A stretch of DNA of 29,989 bases from Methanomassiliicoccales archaeon (GCA_028679935.1 JAJRAL010000231.1:1-29989), one strand, 5' to 3'; numbered from the stretch's first letter, positions 1 through 8,030 are shown. The notes: generated from the sequence alone by a model not told the origin. Translations and numbers: made by a program.

Positions 1-504
1 CTGTTCTGGGTCACCTTGGGGAATCCCGGAACGCTCGTGTTTCCGATGAGCGCCCTCAACCGAGTCGTCGCGGCTCAACTCGACACGACCACTCAGATGC
101 TCTACGTCACGATAGTCGTGGTGATCATCGTCTCGATGCCTCTCGTCGCGCTGATATCCACGATGGGAGCGAACGAGCGCCGGCGTGAGGTAGGACTGAT
201 GAGGGCGATGGGCGCGACGCAATCGTACGTTTTCCGGCTGTTCTTCGCGGAGGCGGTCATACTCGCGTTCGTAGGAGGCGCCGTCGGGGTCCTGGGCGCC
301 GGTCTGTTCCTCGGCCTGATGCAGGGAGCCATCTCCTCCTCGCTCGGCATGACGATCCTCTGGCCGACGTTCGCTGACACGTTGCTCGGGGTAGCTCTTG
401 CATTGGTGTCAGTGATAGTCCTGGCGGGCGCCGCCGCCCTGTGGCCAGCACTCAAGGCGAGCAGGCTCGAGCCCTATGATGCGATTCGGAGGGGTCAGAA
501 TTGA
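1..504 (+). CDS. FtsX-like ABC transporter permease, C-terminal part (5' end outside the window)
   Basis: The reading frame is already open at base 1 (LFWVTLGNPG...), so the gene is cut by the window edge and only about 168 C-terminal residues are visible. Three hydrophobic segments fit the last three membrane helices of a MacB/FtsX permease. Between them lies the cytoplasmic motif GANERRREVGLMRAMGATQ, typical of this family, where the permease contacts its ATPase. It ends in a family-typical tail, ALKASRLEPYDAIRRGQ. The stop codon overlaps the TTG start of the ABC ATPase by 4 bp (TTGA at 501-504), so the two are translationally coupled. The second permease at 1249 has nearly the same C-terminal motif and is a paralogue. 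The transported substrate cannot be told from the sequence. Confidence 0.9.
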   Translation: MFWVTLGNPGTLVFPMSALNRVVAAQLDTTTQMLYVTIVVVIIVSMPLVALISTMGANERRREVGLMRAMGATQSYVFRLFFAEAVILAFVGGAVGVLGAGLFLGLMQGAISSSLGMTILWPTFADTLLGVALALVSVIVLAGAAALWPALKASRLEPYDAIRRGQN

Positions 505-1163
505 TCGATGTCGAAGGAGTCAGCAAGGTCTACACGAACGAGAACGTCACCGTCAGAGCGCTTGACAATGTGAGCGTGAGCATCGGTGATAGCGACTTCG
601 TGCTCATAGTCGGACGTTCCGGCAGCGGGAAGTCGACGCTCCTGAGCATCCTCGGCGGTCTGACCAGGCCGACCGCTGGCGTGATCAAGTTCGAGGGCGA
701 GGACATCTGGTCAATGAACGACGTGAGGCTCTCCGCACTGAGGAGCAAGGAGATGGGCTTCGTATTCCAATTCCCGGGCCTGTTGCCGACGCTCACCGCC
801 CTCGAGAACGTGATGGTTCCAGGCCTCTTCTCGAGGAGGAAGGAGGACGCCACCAAACGGGCGAGCGAGCTCATGGAGTCCCTCGGGCTTGGGGACAAGT
901 TCAGGTCGTATCCCCACCAGCTCTCCGGGGGGGAGCTCAAGCGGACAGCGATCGCCCGGTCCCTGTTCAACGACCCGAGCGTGATCCTCGCCGACGAGCC
1001 AACGGGGGACCTTGATGCCGATACCGAGATCGAGATTATGAATCTCATCAAGACCGTGAACCAGAGGGGCAAGACGATCATCATGGTCACGCACAATCCC
1101 GAGCTGTCGGTCTTCGCCAAGCGGGTGCTGCGCATGGAGAAAGGGAGGCTAAAGGAAGTATGA
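501..1163 (+). CDS. ABC transporter ATP-binding protein, LolD/MacB type
   Basis: The 220-residue protein is a complete ABC ATPase. It has Walker A GRSGSGKST near residue 38, a Q-loop (FVFQFPGLLPTLTALENV), the signature LSGGE, Walker B VILADEPTGDLD, and the H-loop histidine in MVTHNPE. The arrangement TALENV and DEPTGDLD is typical of the MacB/LolD/FtsE-like group, which powers mechanotransmission or export by FtsX-like permeases rather than classical import. The TTG start at 501 is chosen because GGAGGGG lies about six bases upstream and no in-frame ATG exists near the N-terminus. It sits between two FtsX-like permeases, and the three genes form one operon. Confidence 0.95.
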   Translation: MIDVEGVSKVYTNENVTVRALDNVSVSIGDSDFVLIVGRSGSGKSTLLSILGGLTRPTAGVIKFEGEDIWSMNDVRLSALRSKEMGFVFQFPGLLPTLTALENVMVPGLFSRRKEDATKRASELMESLGLGDKFRSYPHQLSGGELKRTAIARSLFNDPSVILADEPTGDLDADTEIEIMNLIKTVNQRGKTIIMVTHNPELSVFAKRVLRMEKGRLKEV

Positions 1164-1248
1164 GGCGAGCTGCGGGTCGTTCCAGAGATGGGCTCGTCCT
1201 CGGGCCGCCAGCGACAGGCGCACGGGTCGGGCGAATTGCGGTGGAGCG

Positions 1249-2460
1249 ATGACCATGGATAGATTCACGAACGGCCGTTTTGTGGTCAAGAGCATCCGGA
1301 GAAGGACGTTCAGGAACGCCGTCACGATCCTCACGTTCGCAGTCATCACATCGTCGCTTCTGCTGTCGGCCTTCCTCGTCGGTGGCGCACAGACGAGCGT
1401 CCAATCGGGGATGGACCGGCTCGGCGCGGACCTGATGGTCGTGCCGATACAATACCGCGACCAGACGGACGCTATCCTGCTCACGGGCCACCCCTCGACG
1501 TTCTTCATGAACACGACCGTGATGGACAAGGTGGCGAGCGTCGCAGGGGTGGAGAAGGTCGCACCTCAGACGTTCATCGCCTCCCTCGCCGCGGCATGTT
1601 GCACCATCCCGACGCAGCTGATCGCATTCAACGCGACGAAGGATTTCACCATCCATCCGTGGCTCCAGGAGCAGCTGGGAAGGCCGCTAGAGCCGGGCGA
1701 GATTATCCTGGGCCACCAGGTGATCGCCGGCGGTGTCGGGGACCACATGACGTTCTACGGCCGCATCTTCCTCGTCGCCGGCATCCTAGAACAGACAGGG
1801 ACGGGTGTCGACATGTCCGTCTTCATCGTCGACAGCGACGCGGTGGAGATGGCGAAGGAGTCGAAGGTGAACGCGGTCCAACCCCTGAACTACACCATGG
1901 GACAGATCTCCTCGGTCCTGGTCAAGCTGACCCCGGGGTCGGACCCGGAGACGATAGCTGCGCAAATACAGTCGGGCGTGCCGGGGGTGTCGGTGATTAC
2001 GTCACACTATCTGGCCACTCAGGTCTCGAACCAGCTCTCGGGAACGATCGGCTCTCTGCAATTCACCGCTCTCGCTGTGACGATCGTGTCGGTGCCTCTC
2101 GTCGCGACCGTGTCGTCGATGGTCGCCAACGAGAGGAAGCGCGAGATCGGGCTCTTGAGGACCATGGGGGCGACGAGACGGTTCGTCTTCTCCAGCATTC
2201 TAGCCGAGGCCCTCATCCTCGCGGCGATAGGTGCGCTGGTCGGACTGGCCGTGAGCGCGTTCATCGTGATGGTATTCCAGAACCTCATCGTCACGAGCCT
2301 GGGGATCCCGTTCCTCTGGCCTTCGTTCAGCGTGTTGGCGGTGCAGGTCGGAATGATCGCGCTCGTCGCGATCGGCATCGGAGGACTAGCGGCGACATAC
2401 CCCGCGCTCAAGGCGAGCCGCACGGATCCGTATGACTCCATCCGTACCGGCCAGGCGTGA
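1249..2460 (+). CDS. FtsX-like ABC transporter permease (MacB family)
   Basis: The 403-residue protein has the MacB/FtsX layout. A basic N-terminus precedes the first membrane helix (about residues 24-46). An extracytoplasmic domain of roughly 220 residues follows, then three C-terminal helices (about 270-300, 320-350, 362-390). The loop NERKREIGLLRTMGATRRFVF and the tail ALKASRTDPYDSIRTGQA match the truncated permease at the window start. The extracytoplasmic domain contains an adjacent cysteine pair (AAACCTIP, about residues 117-120). Two ATGs (1249 and 1255) are possible; the first is preceded by GGTGGAG. An 85-bp spacer separates it from the ATPase. Likely part of a heteromeric exporter or a lipoprotein/peptide-handling machine; substrate unknown. 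Confidence 0.92.
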   Translation: MTMDRFTNGRFVVKSIRRRTFRNAVTILTFAVITSSLLLSAFLVGGAQTSVQSGMDRLGADLMVVPIQYRDQTDAILLTGHPSTFFMNTTVMDKVASVAGVEKVAPQTFIASLAAACCTIPTQLIAFNATKDFTIHPWLQEQLGRPLEPGEIILGHQVIAGGVGDHMTFYGRIFLVAGILEQTGTGVDMSVFIVDSDAVEMAKESKVNAVQPLNYTMGQISSVLVKLTPGSDPETIAAQIQSGVPGVSVITSHYLATQVSNQLSGTIGSLQFTALAVTIVSVPLVATVSSMVANERKREIGLLRTMGATRRFVFSSILAEALILAAIGALVGLAVSAFIVMVFQNLIVTSLGIPFLWPSFSVLAVQVGMIALVAIGIGGLAATYPALKASRTDPYDSIRTGQA

Positions 2461-2495
2461 CGAGGCAAAGGTTAATCAACCCCGTCAGGAACCGA

Positions 2496-2502
2496 TTTAT
2501 AT
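2496..2502 (+). promoter_or_regulatory. TATA-like box for the DUF4418 gene
   Basis: TTTATAT lies about 30 bp before the ATG at 2527. With the usual archaeal spacing transcription would begin almost at the start codon, giving a leaderless mRNA. Confidence 0.6.
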
Positions 2503-2526
2503 CAGGAGCTCGAACTATAAACACCG

Positions 2527-2982
2527 ATGAAACTCAGCAAGCGAACTGCAGTCCCGGCATTCGCCTTCATGGCGATAGGGATCCTCGTGGCCGTGGCTCC
2601 CTGGACGTTCGCCCCAGTGTGCGAGGTGCATACGGCCGACCACCCCAATGGACTGTTTGTGATAACGAACGCGAACAAGACCCTGCCGATGCCATGTGGG
2701 TACACCGCAAGAGCAGAGATCGGAGTCGGAGCGGGCATCGTGGCCATTGGAGGCATGATCCTGTTCACTACGACGTCGGCGGTGCTAGCCTCCCTTGCTG
2801 TCGTCGGTCTTGCTCTTGGCGGAATGACGGTGGCGTTGCCGACTGTCCTAACTAAGATGTGTGCGATGTCGAGCCATACGTGCAACACGCTGACGGCTCC
2901 GACGCTTGGGGTTCTGACAGTCGGGCTCATGCTCGTCTCGGTCGGGATGATCGTCTACCGTGGCAGGTTCAAGCTGAAGTGA
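2527..2982 (+). CDS. DUF4418-like four-helix membrane protein
   Basis: The 151-residue protein has four hydrophobic segments (about residues 10-30, 62-80, 83-103, 122-143). The first loop contains APVCEVHT and the segment ending PMPCGYTARAE, where DUF4418 proteins have a conserved Cys and a PMKCHWTG-like motif. A third loop carries MCAMSSHTC. The four cysteines could form two extracytoplasmic disulfides or bind metal; this is inference. The family has no settled function that I know of. The ATG is supported by a TATA-like box 30 bp upstream. It is a separate transcription unit from the ABC operon that ends 66 bp before it. Confidence 0.75.
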   Translation: MKLSKRTAVPAFAFMAIGILVAVAPWTFAPVCEVHTADHPNGLFVITNANKTLPMPCGYTARAEIGVGAGIVAIGGMILFTTTSAVLASLAVVGLALGGMTVALPTVLTKMCAMSSHTCNTLTAPTLGVLTVGLMLVSVGMIVYRGRFKLK

Positions 2983-3139
2983 GCCTTCCTGGCGAGAACG
3001 CTCTCTTCGCCGCTCCCTACTGAACAGTCCAACGCGCCGACGGCAAACGCTTTCCCCTTCCCCTGCCAACTGCGCTGAGCGTTGGCGCCGAAAAGATTGA
3101 GTACCGTCCGCTCATCCTATCCCCATAGAGGATGTAGCC

Positions 3140-3331
3140 ATGCCTTGCGTGCACGATTTCGCGGAGCTCTCGAAGAACGATGTGAAGAAGGTCAAGGACC
3201 TGGAAAAGGAACTGGACGTTCTGCTGTTGGCCTACAAGATGAGCGAGTTCGCCGACCTGAAGAAGTCCGACCTGAAGCTCCTCCAGGACACCGAGAAGAA
3301 GCTCGGAGTGACTCTCCTGGCCTTCAAGTAG
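3140..3331 (+). CDS. Small helical protein made of two tandem 26-residue repeats
   Basis: This 63-residue protein matches no family I recognise. It is visibly an internal duplication: residues 9-34 (ELSKNDVKKVKDLEKELDVL, then LLAYK) and residues 38-63 (ADLKKSDLKLLQDTEKKLGV, then TLLAFK) align without gaps. Each unit begins with an [ED]L-x-K-[NS]-D helix cap, continues as a charged amphipathic helix, and ends in a hydrophobic LLA[YF]K. This suggests a small helical hairpin or a dimerising domain. The ATG at 3140 follows a purine-rich GAGGATG about nine bases upstream. It is flanked by a DUF4418 gene and a convergent zinc-ribbon gene, which give no functional clue. Confidence 0.75.
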   Translation: MPCVHDFAELSKNDVKKVKDLEKELDVLLLAYKMSEFADLKKSDLKLLQDTEKKLGVTLLAFK

Positions 3332-3418
3332 GACAGGGTCGATCGAATCGTCGACCGGCCATCGAACGTTCTGTCCATCGCCGGTCGCTCAGGGATCTAC
3401 GTCGTGGACCATCGGCAA

Positions 3419-3592
3419 TCACAGATGAACGCCGCAGGAGTAGCAGTCGGTGCTACCCTTGGGGTTGGTCGCGCCGCACTGCGTGCACGTCACCACGCTC
3501 TCCTTCTCAATGAAGAACTTCTTGCTCCCGCACCTGCGGCAAATCTGCGCGCCTTCATCGGTCTCTGCAAAGCACTTGACGCACTTCTTCAT
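3419..3592 (-). CDS. Small double zinc-ribbon protein
   Basis: A 57-residue protein with four CxxC-type knuckles: CVKC at 4-7, CRRC at 18-21, CTQC at 36-39 and CYSC at 50-53. Together they make two zinc ribbons, each closed by two knuckles about 11 residues apart. Such proteins commonly bind nucleic acid or act as small adaptors; no specific role can be assigned. The start at 3592 is chosen because GTGATCAC directly precedes the ATG, matching the 3' end of archaeal 16S rRNA as in other genes here. An in-frame ATG at 3652 with GGAGG eight bases upstream would add 20 residues and cannot be excluded. Confidence 0.75.
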   Translation of the reverse strand: MKKCVKCFAETDEGAQICRRCGSKKFFIEKESVVTCTQCGATNPKGSTDCYSCGVHL

Positions 3593-3686
3593 GTGATCAC
3601 GGCAGCGACCGGCCGACCGCCGGTCAAAGGTGGTTGTGAGCGCCGGGTTCATAGACCTTGCCTCCGGAAGTGGGCGCCTGAGGACA

Positions 3687-3696
3687 AGCTTAAATC
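3687..3696. promoter_or_regulatory. Shared TATA-like element between divergent zinc-finger genes
   Basis: AGCTTAAATC reads as TTAAAT on the plus strand (serving the gene at 3734) and TTTAAGC on the minus strand (serving the zinc ribbon at 3592/3652). It is the only A/T-rich box in the interval, so it may drive both genes. Confidence 0.4.
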
Positions 3697-3733
3697 TGTC
3701 TGGCGCTCGAATGGAACCCGCAGTGAGACGGAA

Positions 3734-4108
3734 ATGGTCACGGTAGCATGTCCGGAGTGCCGCACGGTGGTCACGGGAAAGAGCGAGGACGAACTGAGCT
3801 GGGCGCTGCAGGAACACATGATCGACAAGCACGCGTTGAAGAACGCCTGCGACCTCGATGTGGCGTCTTCGAAGAGGGCCTGCAAGCCATCCACGAGCGA
3901 CGAGCTCGCCTCGAGGAGCTTCGAGGAAAGGATGGGGACGGAGGCGCACAGCCCCAAGGGTCTCAAGCATGGAGGGGAGGACGTGGCGGAGAGCGTGCGA
4001 TGCCCGGTCTGCGGGGAGACGGTCCTCGGCGGCGCGGAGGAGGATCTCTCGTTCAACCTCGAGTCGCACTATCGGAAGACCCACAAGTGGAAGGAGTCTT
4101 GGGGCTAG
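3734..4108 (+). CDS. Zinc-finger protein with two identical-spacing C2H2-like fingers
   Basis: The 124-residue protein carries two copies of one finger: C6-x2-C9-x18-H28-x4-H33 and C90-x2-C93-x18-H112-x4-H117. Both have the same spacing and similar filler (ED[ED]LSW/F...H). A roughly 55-residue charged, probably flexible linker separates them. The fingers resemble small DUF1059-like or C2H2 zinc domains; nucleic-acid binding or a protein adaptor role is plausible but unproven. The ATG at 3734 is chosen because coding character begins there; the frame is open further upstream but overlaps the divergent zinc-ribbon gene. The stop abuts the convergent aspartase gene with no gap. Confidence 0.8.
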   Translation: MVTVACPECRTVVTGKSEDELSWALQEHMIDKHALKNACDLDVASSKRACKPSTSDELASRSFEERMGTEAHSPKGLKHGGEDVAESVRCPVCGETVLGGAEEDLSFNLESHYRKTHKWKESWG

Positions 4109-5494
4109 TCACTGGAAGTGGACCTTGGCCATCTCCTTCGGGTCGAATATCTCCCTCGACTCCTCCTCGGTGATGAGGCCCTTCTTCACCGCGAGCTCCG
4201 GGACCGAGATCCCTGTAGCCTCCGACTCCTCTGCCAGTTCTGCCGAGCGCGCGTAGCCGATCTTGGGGGCGAGAAGCGTTGCCAGGATCGGATTGTTCAT
4301 CAGATGGTAGGCGCAGCGCTCCTCGTTCGCCACGATGCCCTTGATGCATCTCTCGGTGAAGACGGGGAGGAAGTTCGAGTAGTGCTTCATGCTCGACACG
4401 ACGTCATGGATTATCAGCGGCGTCCAGATGTTGAGCTCGAGCTGCCCGCCCTGGGACGCCAGTACGACCGCGGTGTCGTCGCCGATGACCTGGAAGGCGA
4501 TCATCGTCAGGCACTCCGGCATCGAGGGGTTGACCTTCCCTGGCATGATCGAGGAGCCGGGCTGGACCGCAGGAAGGACGATCTCTCCGAGCGCGGTCGC
4601 CGGACCGGATGCCAACAGCCGAAGGTCGTTGCAGATGCGTATCAGCTCGACCGAAAGCTCCTTCAGACTCGACATGAAAGCGCCAAGCTGCGCCCTCGTC
4701 TCCAACGATTCGAATGAGTTCGGGGACGGACGGAACGGCAGCTTCGTCTCCTCCGCGATGATCCTGAAGAACGTCTGTCGGAAGAGCGGATGCGCGTTCG
4801 CGCCGGTGCCGACCGCGGTGCCCCCGACCTCGAGTTCGTACAGGTCGTTGCCTCTCTCCTCGATCCTGCCCCTCGCCCTTCTTACCGCGGAGGCGTAGGC
4901 GCCCATCTCGTGCCCCAGCATGATCGGCAGCGCATCGACGAGATGCGTGCGTCCCGACTTGATCACCTCGGCGAACTCCTGGCTCTTTGCCTCGAAGGCC
5001 GCCGCGAGGTTGTCGAGGGCGACGAGGAGGCTAGGCAATGCGAGAACGACCGCGATGTGGCAGGCGCTGGTGAAGGTGTCGTTGGTCGATTGCCCCTTGT
5101 TCACGTGGTCGTTGGGATGCACGTACTGATACTCGCCCTTCTTGTGACCCATGTACTCGAGCGCGAGGTTCGCGAGCACCTCGTTGACATTCATGTTGAC
5201 CGACGTCCCGGCGCCGGCCTGGAACACGTCCAATGGGAATTGATCGGAATGCTCGCCCCGGAGGATCGCGTCGGAGGCCTTGACTATCGCATCGGCACGC
5301 TCGGCGTCGAGCACCCCAACCTCGCGGTTCGCCATCGCCGCTGCCCGCTTTAATAGCACGTAGCCGTGTATCAACTCCTCGGGCTCGCGGATCCCGCTGA
5401 CCGGGAAGTTGCGCGCCGCCCTCGCAGTCTGGACGCCGTAATAGGCGTAGTCAGGCAGCTCTACCTCTCCCAAGAAATCAGATTCTCGCCTCAT
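4109..5494 (-). CDS. aspA: Aspartate ammonia-lyase (aspartase/fumarase superfamily)
   Basis: The 461-residue protein is a full-length aspartase/fumarase II family lyase. The signature loop GSSIMPGKVNP is at about 313-323, with GTSVNMN (97-102), HPNDHVNKGQSTND (126-139) and GRTHL (181-185). The stretch DQFPLDVFQAGAGTSVNMN and the sequence after the loop (PSMPE...QLELN) resemble aspartases such as those of Bacillus and E. coli more than FumC, which reads GTQSNMN in the first motif. Aspartase reversibly converts L-aspartate to fumarate and ammonium. The ATG overlaps the stop of the iron-sulfur subunit gene (ATGA, 5491-5494). That coupling ties the enzyme to fumarate reductase/succinate dehydrogenase. 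Fumarase activity remains an alternative. Confidence 0.85.
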   Translation of the reverse strand: MRRESDFLGEVELPDYAYYGVQTARAARNFPVSGIREPEELIHGYVLLKRAAAMANREVGVLDAERADAIVKASDAILRGEHSDQFPLDVFQAGAGTSVNMNVNEVLANLALEYMGHKKGEYQYVHPNDHVNKGQSTNDTFTSACHIAVVLALPSLLVALDNLAAAFEAKSQEFAEVIKSGRTHLVDALPIMLGHEMGAYASAVRRARGRIEERGNDLYELEVGGTAVGTGANAHPLFRQTFFRIIAEETKLPFRPSPNSFESLETRAQLGAFMSSLKELSVELIRICNDLRLLASGPATALGEIVLPAVQPGSSIMPGKVNPSMPECLTMIAFQVIGDDTAVVLASQGGQLELNIWTPLIIHDVVSSMKHYSNFLPVFTERCIKGIVANEERCAYHLMNNPILATLLAPKIGYARSAELAEESEATGISVPELAVKKGLITEEESREIFDPKEMAKVHFQ

Positions 5495-6252
5495 GTCTTC
5501 GCCTCCTTCACCTTCGATGCACCCAGTTCCTTCCTCGCCTTGGCGATCGCCACGTTCGGCGGTACGTGCTTCGGACACACCCTCGCGCAATTCGCGTGGA
5601 ACTTGCAGTCCCACCATCCTTCCGGCTTGTCCGCGATCCGCAGGATGTTCTGCGCCTCGCTCTCCCTCGGGTCGATCCGGAACCGGTAGAGCTTGGCCAG
5701 AGCTGCGGGTCCAACGTACGGAGCGTCCTGACCGTTCACCGGGCAGGCCGCATAACATGCGGCGCAAAGGATGCAATTGGTGTATCGCTCGAGCTCCTTC
5801 ACCGCCGCCTTGTCCATCCTATATTCCCTCTCCGGCGAGGCCTTCGCCTCGAGGAACGGCCTCATCGCCTCGTACTTGAGGAAGAACTCGGTCATGTCGA
5901 CCGCGAGGTCCTTCTGGATCGGCAAGTTCGGCAGCGGTTCGACCAACACTTCGGAACTGTGATCATAGCCAATCGCGTCCCCGCTCTTGAACGGCACGAG
6001 CTCCATCTTGGCCTTGCCTGAGAGCAGATTCGATATCTGCGTCTTGCACGCGAGCCTCGGGACGCGATCGATCATCATCGCGCAACTGCCGCAGACGGCC
6101 CCGCGGCAGGCGTAGCGGAAGGAGAGAGAGTCGTCCTGGTTGTCGCGGGCGTCGAACAACGCGTCGAGGACGGTCATGCCGGGATGCTCCTTGACCTCGA
6201 ACCTCTGGTACCTGATCCCTCTTCCGTCGAATCTGCGTACCACTAGCATCAT
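5491..6252 (-). CDS. sdhB: Succinate dehydrogenase/fumarate reductase iron-sulfur subunit
   Basis: The 253-residue protein has the usual two domains. The N-terminal [2Fe-2S] ferredoxin domain uses C49, C54, C57 and C69 (CRGAVCGSCAM). The C-terminal domain holds the [4Fe-4S] motif C160-x2-C163-x2-C166-x3-C170-P. It also holds the later C216, C222 and C226 cysteines (CKFHANCARVCPK) for the remaining clusters. It passes electrons between the flavoprotein and the quinone site or another carrier. Its ATG overlaps the flavoprotein stop by one base (TGATG), and its own stop overlaps the lyase start. Direction of catalysis (succinate oxidation or fumarate reduction) cannot be told from sequence. No C-terminal membrane helix is visible. 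Confidence 0.95.
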   Translation of the reverse strand: MMLVVRRFDGRGIRYQRFEVKEHPGMTVLDALFDARDNQDDSLSFRYACRGAVCGSCAMMIDRVPRLACKTQISNLLSGKAKMELVPFKSGDAIGYDHSSEVLVEPLPNLPIQKDLAVDMTEFFLKYEAMRPFLEAKASPEREYRMDKAAVKELERYTNCILCAACYAACPVNGQDAPYVGPAALAKLYRFRIDPRESEAQNILRIADKPEGWWDCKFHANCARVCPKHVPPNVAIAKARKELGASKVKEAKT

Positions 6253-7958
6253 CAGTACCGCCTCGCTTCCACAGGGTAGGGACCGAGTCTCACAGGCTTC
6301 GTCCCTAGTACGATCTCATTTCTCTCGAGCCTAGCGATCGTGTGCGCGAGGAACCTGCCGTCGTCCCGCTTGGGGAAATCGGTGCGGAAGTGCGAACCCC
6401 GACTCTCTTCCCTCCAGAGGGCGCCCTTGGCCACAGTCTCCGCGACCAGCAGCATCCCCTGAAGCTCGAGCAGGGCGATCAGCGCCTGGTTGAACTCCTT
6501 CGCGGGATCGCCCACTCCCGAATCGGCCATCCGCGAGCCTAGTTTGGCGAGCTCCGAGAGGCCGGCCTCCATTTGCTCCCGCCTCCGGAAGATGCCGAAA
6601 CGATCGGTCATCACGTTCTTGAGGTCGGAACGGATCGATGGTTCCCTTTCAGTCGGCCTTCGCCCGGCGATCCTTCCTATCCTGTCGATCTCCTCGTCGA
6701 TCGCCGCATTGACGGCCCTAGATCTCCCCGCCTTGGCCTTGCTCACGCGCTGGGCCATGATCCGCCCTGCCCGCTTTCCAAACACGAGCGTCTCCAGCAG
6801 CGAGTTGCCGCCGAGGCGGTTTGCACCGTGAACGCTCACGCAGGAGCACTCGCCGGCCGCGTATAGCCCTGGGATCGAGGTCGCCAGGTCCGCGTCGACG
6901 TCTACGCCACCCATGGAGTAATGCTGGCCCGGCTGGACGGGGATCGGCCTCTCGACCGGGTCGATCCCGGCGAAATCGATCGCGATCTCCCTTATCCCAG
7001 GAAGGCGTTCGTCGATGCCGGCCTCGCCGATGCCCGTGAGGTCGAGGTCGACGTAGCCGTCACCGAGCCCCCTGCCCTCGATTATCTCCGTCTCAGCGGC
7101 CCTCGCGACGATGTCCCGCGGAGCCAGGTCGAGGGCGGTCGGGGCATACCGCTTCATGAACCTCTCCCCGTCCTTGTTCTTCAGGATCCCGCCCTCCCCT
7201 CTCGCCCCCTCGGTGATCAGGATATTGGTGCCATAGAGGGTGGTCGGATGGAACTGGACGAACTCCATGTCCTTCAGCTGCGCCCCCGCTCGGAGCGCCA
7301 GGGACGCACCATCGCCGGTATTGATGTGTGCGTTCGTCGACTTCTTGTATATCCTACCGTAGCCGCCGGTAGCGAGCAGGACGCTCTCTCCGGCGAATCC
7401 CTGAATGTCGCCGCTCAGGAGATCGATCGCAACGCATCCTTCGCACCTTCCGTCTTCGACCACGAGGCGGATCACATACCTCTCTTCATAGAACCTAACC
7501 CCGGCCCTGATCGACTGCTCATAGAGCGTGTGGAGCAGGTTGTGGCCAGTCCGGTCCGCGGCGTAGCAGGTGCGAGGGAACCCGGCTCCGCCGAATGGCC
7601 TCTGCGCGATCCTTCCTTCTTCGTCGCGCGAGAACACCGTGCCCCAGTGCTCCATCTCGATGACGGCCTCCGGCGCCTCCTTGCACATGACCTCGACCGA
7701 GTCCTGGTCGGCGAGGTAGTCGGAGCCTTTCACCGTGTCGAAGGCGTGCGATTGCCAACTGTCCTCGCCCTTCGCCTTGTTGTTGCTCAGGGAGGCGTTC
7801 ACCCCGCCCTGCGCCGCGACCGAGTGCGAGCGGAGCGGATGGGTCTTCGCCAGCACGCAAACGTCGACACCTCTGTCTGACAGCTCGACGGCCGCCCTCA
7901 GACCGGTCAACCCGCCGCCTATGACGATGACATCGTGATCAAGGACCTCGTGCTCCAT
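6252..7958 (-). CDS. sdhA: Succinate dehydrogenase/fumarate reductase flavoprotein subunit
   Basis: The 568-residue protein is a complete SdhA/FrdA. It has the FAD-binding VIVIGGGLTGLRAA (10-23) and HSVAAQGG, with the likely covalent-FAD histidine at residue 45. It also has FHPTT (236-240), TEGARGEGG, the active-site region APRDIVAR (279-286), HYSMGG (346-351) and HGANRLGGNSL (377-387). The ATG is preceded by a GGAGAG purine tract, and a TATA-like box lies about 45 bp upstream. It heads a three-gene operon with the iron-sulfur subunit and the aspartase-like lyase. No gene for the cytochrome b or other membrane-anchor subunits is present up- or downstream; the flanking gene is a DNA ligase. 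Confidence 0.95.
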   Translation of the reverse strand: MEHEVLDHDVIVIGGGLTGLRAAVELSDRGVDVCVLAKTHPLRSHSVAAQGGVNASLSNNKAKGEDSWQSHAFDTVKGSDYLADQDSVEVMCKEAPEAVIEMEHWGTVFSRDEEGRIAQRPFGGAGFPRTCYAADRTGHNLLHTLYEQSIRAGVRFYEERYVIRLVVEDGRCEGCVAIDLLSGDIQGFAGESVLLATGGYGRIYKKSTNAHINTGDGASLALRAGAQLKDMEFVQFHPTTLYGTNILITEGARGEGGILKNKDGERFMKRYAPTALDLAPRDIVARAAETEIIEGRGLGDGYVDLDLTGIGEAGIDERLPGIREIAIDFAGIDPVERPIPVQPGQHYSMGGVDVDADLATSIPGLYAAGECSCVSVHGANRLGGNSLLETLVFGKRAGRIMAQRVSKAKAGRSRAVNAAIDEEIDRIGRIAGRRPTEREPSIRSDLKNVMTDRFGIFRRREQMEAGLSELAKLGSRMADSGVGDPAKEFNQALIALLELQGMLLVAETVAKGALWREESRGSHFRTDFPKRDDGRFLAHTIARLERNEIVLGTKPVRLGPYPVEARRY

Positions 7959-8003
7959 CTCTCCATCTTCCCAGGAAGTCGACTTACTGCTCTGGAGCGT
8001 CCA

Positions 8004-8010
8004 AGATAAG
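8004..8010 (-). promoter_or_regulatory. TATA-like box for the sdhA-sdhB-aspA operon
   Basis: CTTATCT on the minus strand lies about 46 bp before the sdhA start codon, predicting a leader of about 20-25 nt that contains the GGAGAG ribosome-binding site. Confidence 0.45.
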
Positions 8011-8030
8011 AAGCTTGCTTGGCCGGATGG

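Noticed and set aside
2983..3139. Hairpin CCAACGC...GCGTTGG (3029-3035 and 3079-3085) as an RNA element
   Set aside because: Only 7 bp with a 43-base loop and no T-run or other conserved structure; likely chance in GC-rich sequence.
3404..3733. Longer start for the two-finger zinc protein
   Set aside because: The upstream part overlaps the divergent zinc-ribbon gene and its promoter and has no zinc motifs or coding character.
5495..5776. N-terminal extension of the aspartase (open frame continues upstream)
   Set aside because: It lies entirely in another frame of sdhB and is arginine/proline-rich shadow sequence; the ATGA-coupled start at 5494 gives the family N-terminus.
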